Below are positions 1 to 7,906 of a stretch of DNA of 35,702 nucleotides, piece after piece. Both the position numbers and the translations under genes were made by a program. The stretch comes from Candidatus Methylacidiphilales bacterium (lineage in GTDB: Bacteria; Pseudomonadota; Gammaproteobacteria; JASGCS01): contig JASGCS010000015.1 in assembly GCA_030054035.1 (NCBI GenBank), forward strand, positions 1 through 35,702, given 5' to 3'. A model generated the notes under the pieces. That model was not told the DNA's origin and did not search any database. It saw only the letters and a program-made list of their open reading frames with translations. Each line of letters begins with the position of its first letter. Positions within the stretch are counted from its first letter, which is position 1.

Positions 1-118
1 CGGTGGCTTGGCCATCTTGGATAGACGATAGCTGGGGTGAGGCTATTGTATTGCTCAATTGAGCAACAGCTACAATAATGGCATAAATGCCATGCTTCTT
101 ATAAAGAATATTCTGCAT
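1..118 (-). CDS. N-terminus of a secreted protein, probably TPS/filamentous-haemagglutinin-like (partial)
   Basis: This partial gene starts at an ATG at 118-116 and runs off the left edge with no stop, so only about 39 residues are visible. They begin with a signal peptide: basic MQNILYKKHG, a hydrophobic stretch, then a probable cleavage near TIAS. The mature part begins SPQLSSIQDGQAT. This closely resembles the start of the mature TPS protein at 28036-30246 (LPTYTSITEGQAT), with 8 of 14 positions identical. That suggests another two-partner-secretion exoprotein, but this is inference from a short segment. It is divergent from the gene at 191. An extended -10 lies at 138-146. I see no clear Shine-Dalgarno sequence. 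Confidence 0.6.
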   Translation of the reverse strand, partial: MQNILYKKHGIYAIIVAVAQLSNTIASPQLSSIQDGQAT

Positions 119-137
119 TGCTAGACAATTTCGCTAT

Positions 138-166
138 ATTATAACATGAGGTTAACAATATATAAT
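138..166. promoter_or_regulatory. Divergent -10 elements between the left-edge gene and the gene at 191
   Basis: On the minus strand, TGTTATAAT (146-138) is an extended -10 and would start the left-edge gene's transcript about 10-15 bases upstream of its ATG. On the plus strand, TATAAT at 161-166 lies just before the ribosome binding site AAAAGGAG (175-182) of the gene at 191. No good -35 box is seen for either. The two elements lie within 30 bases, so the two genes may be co-regulated. Confidence 0.45.
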
Positions 167-190
167 AGCTAAAACAAAAGGAGACTTAAA

Positions 191-943
191 ATGTTCATAG
201 ATTATCCAGGGATTATGCAAGATATAGTATTAGAGTTAAACATATTTAGATGGTTACATGTTTTAGCGATGGCTTGGTGGTTAGGTGGAGAATGGGGAGT
301 GTTTCATGCTTCTACCAATGTTGCAAATAGCAATCTAAATATTGATGAACGCAAAAGAGCGTTAGCGGTTGGTTTTCAAATTGACATTCTGCCTCGCAGT
401 ATGATTCTAGTGTTACCACTGCTTGGTATTCACATGGCAGCACTGCATGGAATCTCACCGATTACTGGTTATGGATTAATGATTTCATGGATATTTTTTC
501 TCAGTTGGATTGGATTGGTGCTATCAGCTTTTTATTTTAAAGGCACAGCAATGGGATGGAAGTTAACCATGATAGATGAGCGAATTAGATATGTGGTGAT
601 CCCTCTGTTTATAATTATCGGTATCATTGGAGTTACAACAAGATCTTTTCCTAGTCTGACAATTTTTGGAGAAGGAGCTATACTCTTTGAAATGAAAGAG
701 ACAAGTATGTGGTTTGCATTAAAAGTATTATTATTTGGATTATTACTTTGCATTGGACTGGCATTGCGAATTATAATGAGACGGTGGGTAATAGGCTTTC
801 AGCGATTAGCAAAAGAAGGCTCTACCCCAGAGGTTGAATCGTATTTTGCTGGCCCACTTGCGATAGGTAGAAAGTTAGCATATATTTATTGGATGGGTAT
901 TGCAACGGTAGCATTTTTTGGTGTAACAAAAATTATAGTATAA
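191..943 (+). CDS. CopD/DUF2269-like multi-pass inner-membrane protein
   Basis: This 250-residue protein is almost entirely hydrophobic, with about six to seven likely membrane helices. Its first helix carries FRWLHVLAMAWWLGGEWG, a His followed by a W-W-x-G-G signature like that at the start of CopD/HemJ/DUF2269-type membrane proteins, where the His (H23 here) can bind haem or metal. The start is supported by AAAAGGAG eight bases upstream. It lies 17 bases before hyuA and seems to be the first gene of the four-gene operon ending at 5485. Its role is unknown. It could be a permease-like or redox partner for the ring-opening enzymes. The family placement rests on motif resemblance only. Confidence 0.6.
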   Translation: MFIDYPGIMQDIVLELNIFRWLHVLAMAWWLGGEWGVFHASTNVANSNLNIDERKRALAVGFQIDILPRSMILVLPLLGIHMAALHGISPITGYGLMISWIFFLSWIGLVLSAFYFKGTAMGWKLTMIDERIRYVVIPLFIIIGIIGVTTRSFPSLTIFGEGAILFEMKETSMWFALKVLLFGLLLCIGLALRIIMRRWVIGFQRLAKEGSTPEVESYFAGPLAIGRKLAYIYWMGIATVAFFGVTKIIV

Positions 944-960
944 CAAAAGGAGAAATAGAT

Positions 961-3021
961 ATGGCGTATAGATTAGGCGTAGATGTTGGTGGAACTTTCA
1001 CCGATCTTTTATTAATTAATGATGATACTGGGCAGACTTGGACAGCAAAACTTCCATCTACTCCTAGCGATTCATCACTTGGGGTTTTACAAGGCATAGC
1101 TCAAATTTGCGAAACTTCGGGAGTTTCACCTAAAGAAATTACCCGAGTGATGCATGGCACCACGGTCGCCACCAATGCAGTGCTAACTGGGAAAGGTTCA
1201 GTAGTAGGATTAATCACTACTTCTGGTTACCGTCACACGCTTCAGGTTGCAAGATCATTTTGTCCAGGAGGGCTTGGTGGGTGGGCTAGTTATATTAGAA
1301 AACCTCTTTTAGCTCCATTGGAACATACGTTTGAAGTTTCTGAAAGAATAGATGCTTCAGGAAAAATTCTAATTAAGTTAAATACCAAAGAGCTTACTTC
1401 AATACTGAACACCATGAAAAAGCAAGGCGGGATTCAAGCACTGACGATTTGCTTTATCAATTCTTACATTAATCCCAGCCATGAAAAAGAAGCAAAAAAA
1501 ATCGCTGAGAAAATTTTAAAAAACATACCGGTCTCAATCTCTTCTGAGGTGGTGCCTGAAATGCAAGAATATGAAAGAACAGAAACAACGGTGATCAATT
1601 CCTATGTGCGGCCAGAAGTGGAAAAATATGTGCATAACTTACAAACCAATATTTCTAAATCACTCGGTGAGTCTTCACAACTTGCCATTCTTCGTTCAGA
1701 CGGAGGTTTGGCCACTGCTCGTGCCGCTCAAGTGTCTCCAGTAAATTTATTAATGTCTGGACCTGCAGGAGGTGTGGCTGGAGCATTGTATTTTTGTAAT
1801 GCGGCTGGATTTAAAAATGTACTTACCTTTGATATGGGTGGAACTTCTACTGATGTGGCGTTAATTCAAAATGGAGAAGCCAAACAAAGAAGAGAGACTA
1901 GAGTTGGTGATGTCGTGGTTAGAGCCCCATCTGTCGATGTGCGTTCAGTTGGTGCAGGTGGTGGTTCGGTTGCCTATGTGGCAAATATTACCAATGCGCT
2001 TAGAGTTGGCCCTGAATCAGCAGGAGCGTCGCCTGGTCCAGCCGCATACAACAAAGGAGGTATCAAAGCCACAGTAACTGACGCGAATGTAGTGCTAGGA
2101 TACTTACCTGCAAATGTACTCCTAGGCGGAAAAATGAAAATTGACAAAGAGCTGGCAAAAAAAGCTGTCCAGGAAATAGCTACCCCATTAGGGATATCTC
2201 TCATGGACGCTGCAGATGGCATAATTAGAATTGTTAATGAATCAATGTTTGGAGCATTACGATTAGTCTCGATTGAACAGGGTTATGACCCTCGTGATTT
2301 TGCCTTAGTGGGATTTGGTGGTGCAGGTCCACTCCATTCCAACGCACTTAGTATCTTGTTAAACAGCTGGCCATCCATCGTGCCACCAGGACCAGGGGTG
2401 CTATGCGCCTATGGAGACGCTACCACAGCAGTACAAGATGAAGCGAGTAAAAGTGTGGTTTCCAGTATGGATGCCATGGAGCTTTCATTCTTATTAAAAG
2501 AATTAGATATTTTAGAGAAAAAAGTATCGCATTCGCTTGAACAAGATGGAATACCCGCTAATAATCAAATTTTAGAATATCATGCAGATATCAGATATGC
2601 TGGACAAGCGTTTGAAATCACCCTGCCCTTTAATCGTAAAGCGCTTGAGCAGGAAGGGATCAAACACTTAACTGGTAGATTTAATCTAGAGCATGAACAA
2701 TTGTTTACCTTTTCACTTCCCCATGGTCATGAACTGGTAATGATCAGAGTAAAAGCCATGGCAAAAAGAACAAAAACTCCAATCTATCAAATCGGAAAAC
2801 GAGGAAATAAATTATCTGACGCACTGATGAGCGAGTCACCTGCATGGTTTGCTGGCAAAGAAGTGGCCACGAAACTTTACAATCGTAACCTATTAGATGT
2901 TGGGCATAGAATTGAAGGTCCAGCAATTATAATTGAAATGGATTCCACTACAGTAATTCATCCTGGTTTTAATGCCCAGGTTGATAGCGTTGGGAATTTA
3001 CTAATTAACCCAAACAAGTAA
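961..3021 (+). CDS. hyuA: Hydantoinase/oxoprolinase family protein, subunit A (HyuA-like)
   Basis: This is the ATP-binding subunit of the hydantoinase/oxoprolinase/acetone carboxylase superfamily. From the ATG at 961 it is 686 residues, the usual size. The start is supported by AAAAGGAG at 945-952; an in-frame ATG at 889 lies inside the previous gene and is rejected. Both ASKHA-type phosphate-binding loops are visible: GVDVGGTFTD at residues 6-15 and DMGGTSTD near 291-298, preceded by MSGPAGGVAG. The family opens cyclic amides (hydantoins, 5-oxoproline) using ATP, or carboxylates ketones, together with subunit B. The isochorismatase-fold enzyme downstream favours N-methylhydantoinase-like ring opening, which is inference. 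Confidence 0.92.
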   Translation: MAYRLGVDVGGTFTDLLLINDDTGQTWTAKLPSTPSDSSLGVLQGIAQICETSGVSPKEITRVMHGTTVATNAVLTGKGSVVGLITTSGYRHTLQVARSFCPGGLGGWASYIRKPLLAPLEHTFEVSERIDASGKILIKLNTKELTSILNTMKKQGGIQALTICFINSYINPSHEKEAKKIAEKILKNIPVSISSEVVPEMQEYERTETTVINSYVRPEVEKYVHNLQTNISKSLGESSQLAILRSDGGLATARAAQVSPVNLLMSGPAGGVAGALYFCNAAGFKNVLTFDMGGTSTDVALIQNGEAKQRRETRVGDVVVRAPSVDVRSVGAGGGSVAYVANITNALRVGPESAGASPGPAAYNKGGIKATVTDANVVLGYLPANVLLGGKMKIDKELAKKAVQEIATPLGISLMDAADGIIRIVNESMFGALRLVSIEQGYDPRDFALVGFGGAGPLHSNALSILLNSWPSIVPPGPGVLCAYGDATTAVQDEASKSVVSSMDAMELSFLLKELDILEKKVSHSLEQDGIPANNQILEYHADIRYAGQAFEITLPFNRKALEQEGIKHLTGRFNLEHEQLFTFSLPHGHELVMIRVKAMAKRTKTPIYQIGKRGNKLSDALMSESPAWFAGKEVATKLYNRNLLDVGHRIEGPAIIIEMDSTTVIHPGFNAQVDSVGNLLINPNK

Positions 3022-3040
3022 TTATAGGAGGACACAACAC

Positions 3041-4897
3041 ATGACAAATAAAAATAAAGTAATCTCTACAAACAATCTTCCATTTCAAAAAGTTACTGTT
3101 GATTCAGTCACAGTTGATATTATTGAAAACGCCTTACGAAATGTTCGTGAAGAAATGGACACGGTTTTATTCAGAACCGCGATGAGTCCAGGTATTCGTG
3201 AACAGGGTGACTGTTTTCCCATGGTAGCAAACTCCGAGGGAAAAATGGTGGTTGGACAATTTGGTTCTTTTATTCATGGATTTTTGAATAACTATAAAGG
3301 CACTATTGAGGAAGGCGATATTATTCTCACCAATGACCCCTACGCGGTTGAAGCTGCGGTAAGTCATTTACCTGATTGGACGATCCTAATGCCAATCTAC
3401 CGAGAAGGACGACATGTAGCATGGTCAGCCATGTTTGGTCATATGTCAGATAACGGAGGAATGGTACCAGGCAGTATCCCAATCAAAGCAGAAACCATCT
3501 ATCAAGAAGGCATTAGAATCCCTCCAAGTAAACTCTATAAAAAAGGTGTCTTTCAAGAAGAACTCTTTGAATTAATTCTAAACAATGTTAGAACACCACA
3601 ATGGAATCGCTTTGATCTAAACGCACTGGTGGCCGCTTGTCGAACCGCAGGAAAACGATGTAATGAAATCATTGATAGGTTTGGCGTTGATGTATTTGTA
3701 ACTACCATGAATCTTATGCTCGAAAGAAATCTTAAAGCAATGGCTCCAATTATTCAGATGGCAATTCCAGAAAAACCTTTTGTCTTTGAAGACTATCTCT
3801 GCGATGATGGCATGGGTAAAGGTCCTTATAAGGTTGCGTGTAAAGTATGGAGAGAGAAAGATAAATGTATTTTTGATTTTGAAGGTACTGATCCACAAGC
3901 CAACAGCTCAGTAAATTTTTATCTGAGTGAAGCAATGTTTAAGATGTTTTTTGGCTCTATCTTTATCAACCAAATCGACCCACAAATTCCGTTTAACGAT
4001 GGATTTTACGATCTCGTTGAAGTGCGCATACCAGAAGGTAGCTTGCTTAAACCAAAATTTCCAGCTGCCCTTTCAGGTCGCACCCACCTGATTGGAAGAA
4101 TCTTTGATGTCATGGGCGGTATGTTAGGTCAAGGCCTTCCAGAGAAATTCCTAAACGCTGCTGGATTTTCAGATAGCCCGCATCTCTTTTTCTCAGGGTA
4201 TGACAAAAAAGGTAAATGGTTTCAGCTTTTCCAAATTGGATTTGGAGGTATTCCCGGCCGTCCAATTGGAGATGGTCCTGATGGTCATTCGCTTTGGCCA
4301 AACTTTACCAATGTCCCAAATGAATTTATTGAGGCGTTTTTTCCACTGCGCATTGAAAAATATCAACTTATCCCAGACTCTGGTGGGGCTGGTCTACATC
4401 GCGGAGGTAACGGATTAAATGTTGTTTATCGTTTCCTTGTCGATGGAAAAATTGGTGTTCATGATGACCGGTGGCTTACCTACCCATGGGGAGTGCTTGG
4501 TGGAGAACCAGGCATGAGATCTGCCAAAATCCTCGTACGCAAAAACGGTAAAAAAGAATACCTGCCCGCTAAATGTGACGAAGTGGTGGTTAAAGAAGGA
4601 GATTGTCTCCACTTTAATACTTGGGGTGGTGGAGGTTGGGGCGATCCATACCAAAGAGACGCATCACTCGTACTCAGCGATGTTATGAAAGGTTTGGTAA
4701 CTATCAAGGGTGCTCTTCGCTATGGTGTGGTTATTAAGGGTAAAGCTCTAGATCTAAAAGCCACGGCAGCCTTAAGGACAAAACTTAAAAAGAAACGCGG
4801 CAAACCATCTCTATTCAATCGAGGCTTTAAAAATCTCCAGGAACTGCGCGCAAGGGCTAAAAAAGAAACAATGTTAGATGCCCCAATCGCACCGTAA
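3041..4897 (+). CDS. hyuB: Hydantoinase/oxoprolinase family protein, subunit B (HyuB-like)
   Basis: This 618-residue partner of HyuA has the hydantoinase B hallmarks. The N-terminus binds at ALRNVREEMDTVLFRTAMSP, followed by GDIILTNDPY, HLPDWTILMP and FGHMSDNGG, and the C-terminal glycine-rich WGGGGWGDPYQRD. It is slightly longer than many HyuB proteins because of a basic tail after the GDP motif. AGGAGG lies about nine bases before the ATG and 19 bases separate it from hyuA, so the two are co-translated. With subunit A it should form the cytoplasmic ATP-dependent amidohydrolase, or a carboxylase. Substrate cannot be read from the sequence. Confidence 0.92.
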   Translation: MTNKNKVISTNNLPFQKVTVDSVTVDIIENALRNVREEMDTVLFRTAMSPGIREQGDCFPMVANSEGKMVVGQFGSFIHGFLNNYKGTIEEGDIILTNDPYAVEAAVSHLPDWTILMPIYREGRHVAWSAMFGHMSDNGGMVPGSIPIKAETIYQEGIRIPPSKLYKKGVFQEELFELILNNVRTPQWNRFDLNALVAACRTAGKRCNEIIDRFGVDVFVTTMNLMLERNLKAMAPIIQMAIPEKPFVFEDYLCDDGMGKGPYKVACKVWREKDKCIFDFEGTDPQANSSVNFYLSEAMFKMFFGSIFINQIDPQIPFNDGFYDLVEVRIPEGSLLKPKFPAALSGRTHLIGRIFDVMGGMLGQGLPEKFLNAAGFSDSPHLFFSGYDKKGKWFQLFQIGFGGIPGRPIGDGPDGHSLWPNFTNVPNEFIEAFFPLRIEKYQLIPDSGGAGLHRGGNGLNVVYRFLVDGKIGVHDDRWLTYPWGVLGGEPGMRSAKILVRKNGKKEYLPAKCDEVVVKEGDCLHFNTWGGGGWGDPYQRDASLVLSDVMKGLVTIKGALRYGVVIKGKALDLKATAALRTKLKKKRGKPSLFNRGFKNLQELRARAKKETMLDAPIAP

Positions 4898-5485
4898 GTG
4901 GATTTAGAAAAAAAGTCTCTGCCGTTTGGTAATCATCCAGCATTACTCGTTATAGATGTAATGAAAGGATTCACTGACACAAATTGCTCGCTAGGATCTC
5001 CAGCAGATCAAGTCGTGGCTAACTGTCAAGAATTGCTTTCACTGTTTAGAGTAAAACAATTACCCATTTGTTTTACTAGAGTAATCTACACCAACGATCA
5101 CGAGGCTTCAGTATTTCGTTCCAAGGTACCTGCCTTGGCTGAACTTAAACAAGGCTCTCCTTGGAATGAGATAGATCATAGACTGGTCGTAGAGAAAGAA
5201 GATTTTATCTTAATCAAAAAATGGGCGAGTGCTTTTTTTGCCACTCACCTTCCCCAATGGTTAATCGCTAATCAGGTTGACTGCATTATCCTAACTGGGT
5301 TATCTACCAGTGGCTGCGTCAGAGCAACTGCTGTTGATGGTCTGCAACATAACTATCCAGTTTTTGTTGTCTCAGACGCCTGCGGAGATAGAAACACTGA
5401 AGCGCATCTCGCTAACCTTCATGACATGCAAGCAAAATATGGCGAGGTTGTTACCGTAGCAAAAATTAAACAGTTATTACAATAG
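4898..5485 (+). CDS. Isochorismatase-fold cysteine amidohydrolase, N-carbamoylsarcosine amidase-like
   Basis: This 195-residue protein starts at a GTG directly abutting the hyuB stop codon. The cysteine-hydrolase triad of the family is visible: D20 in LLVIDVMKGF, K107 in IKKWASAFFATHL, and C140 in TGLSTSGCVRATA. The family includes N-carbamoylsarcosine amidase, nicotinamidase, ureidoacrylate hydrolase and isochorismatase. Coupling to hyuA and hyuB points to N-carbamoylsarcosine amidase, which in creatinine/N-methylhydantoin degradation acts just after N-methylhydantoinase to release sarcosine, CO2 and ammonia. Assignment to this fold is firm; the exact substrate is inferred from context. Confidence 0.85.
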   Translation: MDLEKKSLPFGNHPALLVIDVMKGFTDTNCSLGSPADQVVANCQELLSLFRVKQLPICFTRVIYTNDHEASVFRSKVPALAELKQGSPWNEIDHRLVVEKEDFILIKKWASAFFATHLPQWLIANQVDCIILTGLSTSGCVRATAVDGLQHNYPVFVVSDACGDRNTEAHLANLHDMQAKYGEVVTVAKIKQLLQ

Positions 5486-5511
5486 AAGTTAATTTTCAAT
5501 AGAAGTTAATT
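5480..5511. repeat. Two 15-bp direct repeats across convergent stop codons
   Basis: CAATAGAAGTTAATT occurs at 5480-5494 and 5497-5511, a period of 17. The first copy contains the TAG stop of the amidohydrolase gene. The second contains the stop of msrA on the other strand (5506-5508). It looks like a local tandem duplication that kept both reading frames closed. Confidence 0.8.
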
Positions 5512-6000
5512 ACGGTTGCAGAAGAACTTCTCTCTTCCAGAACCTGAGTAATATTGCTGGTAATGGGATGGATTTTTATCCGCGTAACACTGATGGTATT
5601 CCTCTGCTAGATAAAATGGCAATTCCGCTTCAACTTGCACTGAAGTCGTAACACAAAGTTCGGTTAGACTATTTTGCTCATCGGCATTCTGATAATACAG
5701 CACTGCTTGATATTGATAGCCTCGGTCGGCAAACTGACCTCCCCTATCATTAGGATCAATATGATTTAAAAAATAGTTCCATAGCTCGCGTTTAGACACT
5801 ACAGTCTCATCAAAAATAACTTTTACCGCTTCACGGTGTTTTGTCGTACCTGAACAAACCTCGCGATAAGACGCCACCAATTCACTATCTCCAGTGTATC
5901 CGCTTACCACTTGTAACACACCTTGACAAGTGCTCATCGCATGTTCGGTGCACCAAAAACAACCCCCAGCCATAATACAATACATTTGATTACTTTCCAT
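5506..6000 (-). CDS. msrA: Peptide-methionine (S)-S-oxide reductase MsrA
   Basis: This 164-residue protein reduces methionine-S-sulfoxide in oxidised proteins. The signature GGCFWCTEH gives catalytic C14, followed by the family motifs VVSGYTGD and NHIDPNDRGGQFADRGYQYQ. A C-terminal cysteine near residue 161 (KFFCNRN) is a candidate resolving cysteine. There is no signal peptide, so it is cytoplasmic. Its first codons overlap the pseudopilin gene by 11 bases; an alternative ATG lies at codon 6. It ends 20 bases from the convergent amidohydrolase gene. The family assignment is secure. Confidence 0.95.
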   Translation of the reverse strand: MESNQMYCIMAGGCFWCTEHAMSTCQGVLQVVSGYTGDSELVASYREVCSGTTKHREAVKVIFDETVVSKRELWNYFLNHIDPNDRGGQFADRGYQYQAVLYYQNADEQNSLTELCVTTSVQVEAELPFYLAEEYHQCYADKNPSHYQQYYSGSGREKFFCNRN

Positions 6001-6331
6001 TCACTAATGGCGTCTTAATATCTCTGATATTTTTTTCATTATCATATTCATAACTCCAACCTTTATCAGAATTGTTATATGGGTTAATGGGTAATTTATT
6101 TAAATAGCCCTTCTCTACCAAAGTCTCCAGCGAAACAGGGAAAGAACTTGTATCTCGGTAATAGCTATTTATTGCTTCACGAGTTTGATTCAGCGTTTCA
6201 TGCAAGACCTGCTTTTTAGCGGTTTCCAGCGATTTCAGATATCTTGGCAGCGCTATAGATACCAATAAAGCTAGCATAACCAGCACAAACAGCACTTCAA
6301 TAATTGTAAATCCTCTTTGATTAAGTTTCAT
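5990..6331 (-). CDS. Single type IV/type II secretion pseudopilin (GspG-like)
   Basis: This 113-residue protein starts with a class III prepilin leader, MKLNQRG followed by FTIIEVLFVLVMLALLVS. Prepilin peptidase should cut after G7, leaving a methylated Phe and the conserved Glu at +5 (E12). The hydrophobic helix, an alpha-helical spine (LETAKKQVLHETLNQTREAINSYY) and a short C-terminal domain with INPYNN resemble GspG-type major pseudopilins, which average slightly longer. No other pilus or secretion gene is nearby, so it must work with machinery encoded elsewhere. It lies 36 bases after the VOC gene and overlaps msrA. Confidence 0.85.
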   Translation of the reverse strand: MKLNQRGFTIIEVLFVLVMLALLVSIALPRYLKSLETAKKQVLHETLNQTREAINSYYRDTSSFPVSLETLVEKGYLNKLPINPYNNSDKGWSYEYDNEKNIRDIKTPLVNGK

Positions 6332-6367
6332 ATCACTACAATAGTAAATCAGAACTGAATGGTGGAG

Positions 6368-7387
6368 TTACTCTATGACTTGATAAAATTCAGTGATAGC
6401 TCCATCAGGATCTCGCACTGCAAGTATATCAACCTTTCCTATTCCAACAATCTCTAAAGCTTTAGCTTCATAGGCAATGGCAACTCCTTGCTCTATCAAT
6501 CTTGAACGATAGGATGATACATTATCCACAGGAAAACGCACCGAAATAATACCCCGATTAGGTGGCCTTGCAAAATCCGCAACTGAAACTCCATTAAAAC
6601 CCTCTAATTGCATTAATTCTACCCTACCCGTCTCACCCTCTATGGGATACAAAGCTGCAGCACTGCGCTTAATCACAGGAGTATAATTAAATGGAATACC
6701 AAAATTTGAAGGGAAAGGTTCTGCAGGCTCAAAAGCAGAATCAAAAACTAGCTTAAATCCAAGTTTCTGTTCATAAAAATCGCGAGATATTTTTTTATCT
6801 TTAACCATTCTCATTGAGTTGAACGATTGGCTAATTGCACCAACGGGAAAACCACTAAATGGCGGACTAATTCTCTCATACACTGCAAGCTGTATTCCAT
6901 CAGGTCCAGTCAGCACAACATTGCGAAGTTTGCTGCCCTTAAAAGTAAACTCCACTGGCTCACTTTCAGCCCACCAACCAAGTGCGAGGGCTTGATTAAA
7001 CAACCAATGTACATCATTGCTACGAACCATAATAGAATAAATCCCACCACTATCCCAAGCTCGCTTAGCTAATCTAATAGGGCGAGTTTCAACCCCAGTG
7101 TATTGGATAAAGCGAATACAACCAATCTTTGCTTGAGGCGCACAGAATCTCTCATACTTTGCCGAAACTAAATCCGACAATTTCCAATAGTCTAACTCAG
7201 CTCTTGAAACAGTACCCTTTTCTGATAATCTCCAGCCTCCTAACTCACGAAATAATCTAGCGCTATTACTAATATTAGAAACGCTAACCACTGTCTCAGT
7301 CCAGGGCTTAATATCCACTGCAAGGCAATTGTTTATAACAATAAGCATTGTAACTACCCACAGTAAGGGTTTTTTGGTAATAATCAT
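6368..7387 (-). CDS. Exported VOC (glyoxalase/dioxygenase-fold) protein with two modules
   Basis: This 339-residue protein has a signal peptide (basic start, hydrophobic core, probable cut after CLA near residue 23) and two vicinal-oxygen-chelate-like halves. The first (about residues 35-175) contains RELGGWRLSE and ends LTGPDGIQLAVYE. The second (about 185-339) contains DFYEQKLGFKLVFD and ends VRDPDGAITEFYQV, a typical VOC terminus with the metal-ligand-type Glu. The start is backed by AGGAGAGGAG just before the ATG. Periplasmic VOC proteins are uncommon and the substrate is unknown. It leads a three-gene operon with the pseudopilin and msrA. Confidence 0.8.
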   Translation of the reverse strand: MIITKKPLLWVVTMLIVINNCLAVDIKPWTETVVSVSNISNSARLFRELGGWRLSEKGTVSRAELDYWKLSDLVSAKYERFCAPQAKIGCIRFIQYTGVETRPIRLAKRAWDSGGIYSIMVRSNDVHWLFNQALALGWWAESEPVEFTFKGSKLRNVVLTGPDGIQLAVYERISPPFSGFPVGAISQSFNSMRMVKDKKISRDFYEQKLGFKLVFDSAFEPAEPFPSNFGIPFNYTPVIKRSAAALYPIEGETGRVELMQLEGFNGVSVADFARPPNRGIISVRFPVDNVSSYRSRLIEQGVAIAYEAKALEIVGIGKVDILAVRDPDGAITEFYQVIE

Positions 7388-7481
7388 ACTCCTCTCCTAT
7401 ATCAATAACCACATATTTACATATCATACAGCAGTTTTTTAGGGGATTTTTACCTAAGATAAAAAAATAAGTACTTTACTA

Positions 7482-7510
7482 TTGAAATTTTCACAAAATT
7501 GTGGTATTTT
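7482..7510 (+). promoter_or_regulatory. Sigma70-type promoter placing the start site at the ATG of the gene at 7517
   Basis: TTGAAA (7482-7487), a 17-base spacer and TATTTT (7505-7510) form a fair sigma70 promoter. The expected transcription start is about 7517, exactly where an in-frame ATG lies, and no Shine-Dalgarno is seen. This suggests a leaderless mRNA. Confidence 0.5.
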
Positions 7511-7516
7511 ATATTC

Positions 7517-7906
7517 ATGAAATCCAATAACTACCAACCAAAAACAATAAACCGTACCATAGCAATTGTTCAAAGAAAGGAAGCATTCATTTCATGGATA
7601 ACAGAGAAATTAAAAGCTATTGATACTAATCCAACACTTCCACAAGTTAGTGGGTATGATTCAAAATATACTTTTCTATTACCCACACTTGAAACCTCAA
7701 CTGAAACTGACAGCTACTTGCAACAGCATTGTGCAAAAATAATAGAGTTTCATGTCCTGCAGATACTAGGAGACGAACATAAGGATTTGCTGCCAAATAA
7801 CATGGATTGGCAACTATTCACAAGCTGGTTCTCCTATGAGGCTCATTCTGTCATTATAGATTTAGACGAACAGACAGACCTCAGTCAAGATAGCTGGACC
7901 TATTAA
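7517..7906 (+). CDS. Hypothetical 129-residue protein
   Basis: I do not recognise this protein. It is soluble, with no signal peptide or membrane segment: an N-terminal helix (KEAFISWITEKLKAID), a middle segment ending in HVLQILGDEH, and an acidic C-terminus (DLDEQTDLSQDSW). An in-frame upstream codon at 7499 would add six residues. I prefer the ATG at 7517 because the -10 element at 7505-7510 would lie inside the longer version. It converges on the coiled-coil gene; the stop codons overlap in a shared TTAA (7903-7906). A coding role is likely, since the frame is long and lies on the strand opposite its neighbours with its own promoter. Confidence 0.65.
   Translation: MKSNNYQPKTINRTIAIVQRKEAFISWITEKLKAIDTNPTLPQVSGYDSKYTFLLPTLETSTETDSYLQQHCAKIIEFHVLQILGDEHKDLLPNNMDWQLFTSWFSYEAHSVIIDLDEQTDLSQDSWTY

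Noticed and set aside
889-960. Upstream ATG at 889 for hyuA
   Set aside because: It lies inside the preceding gene; the ATG at 961 has a strong ribosome binding site and begins the conserved N-terminus of the family.
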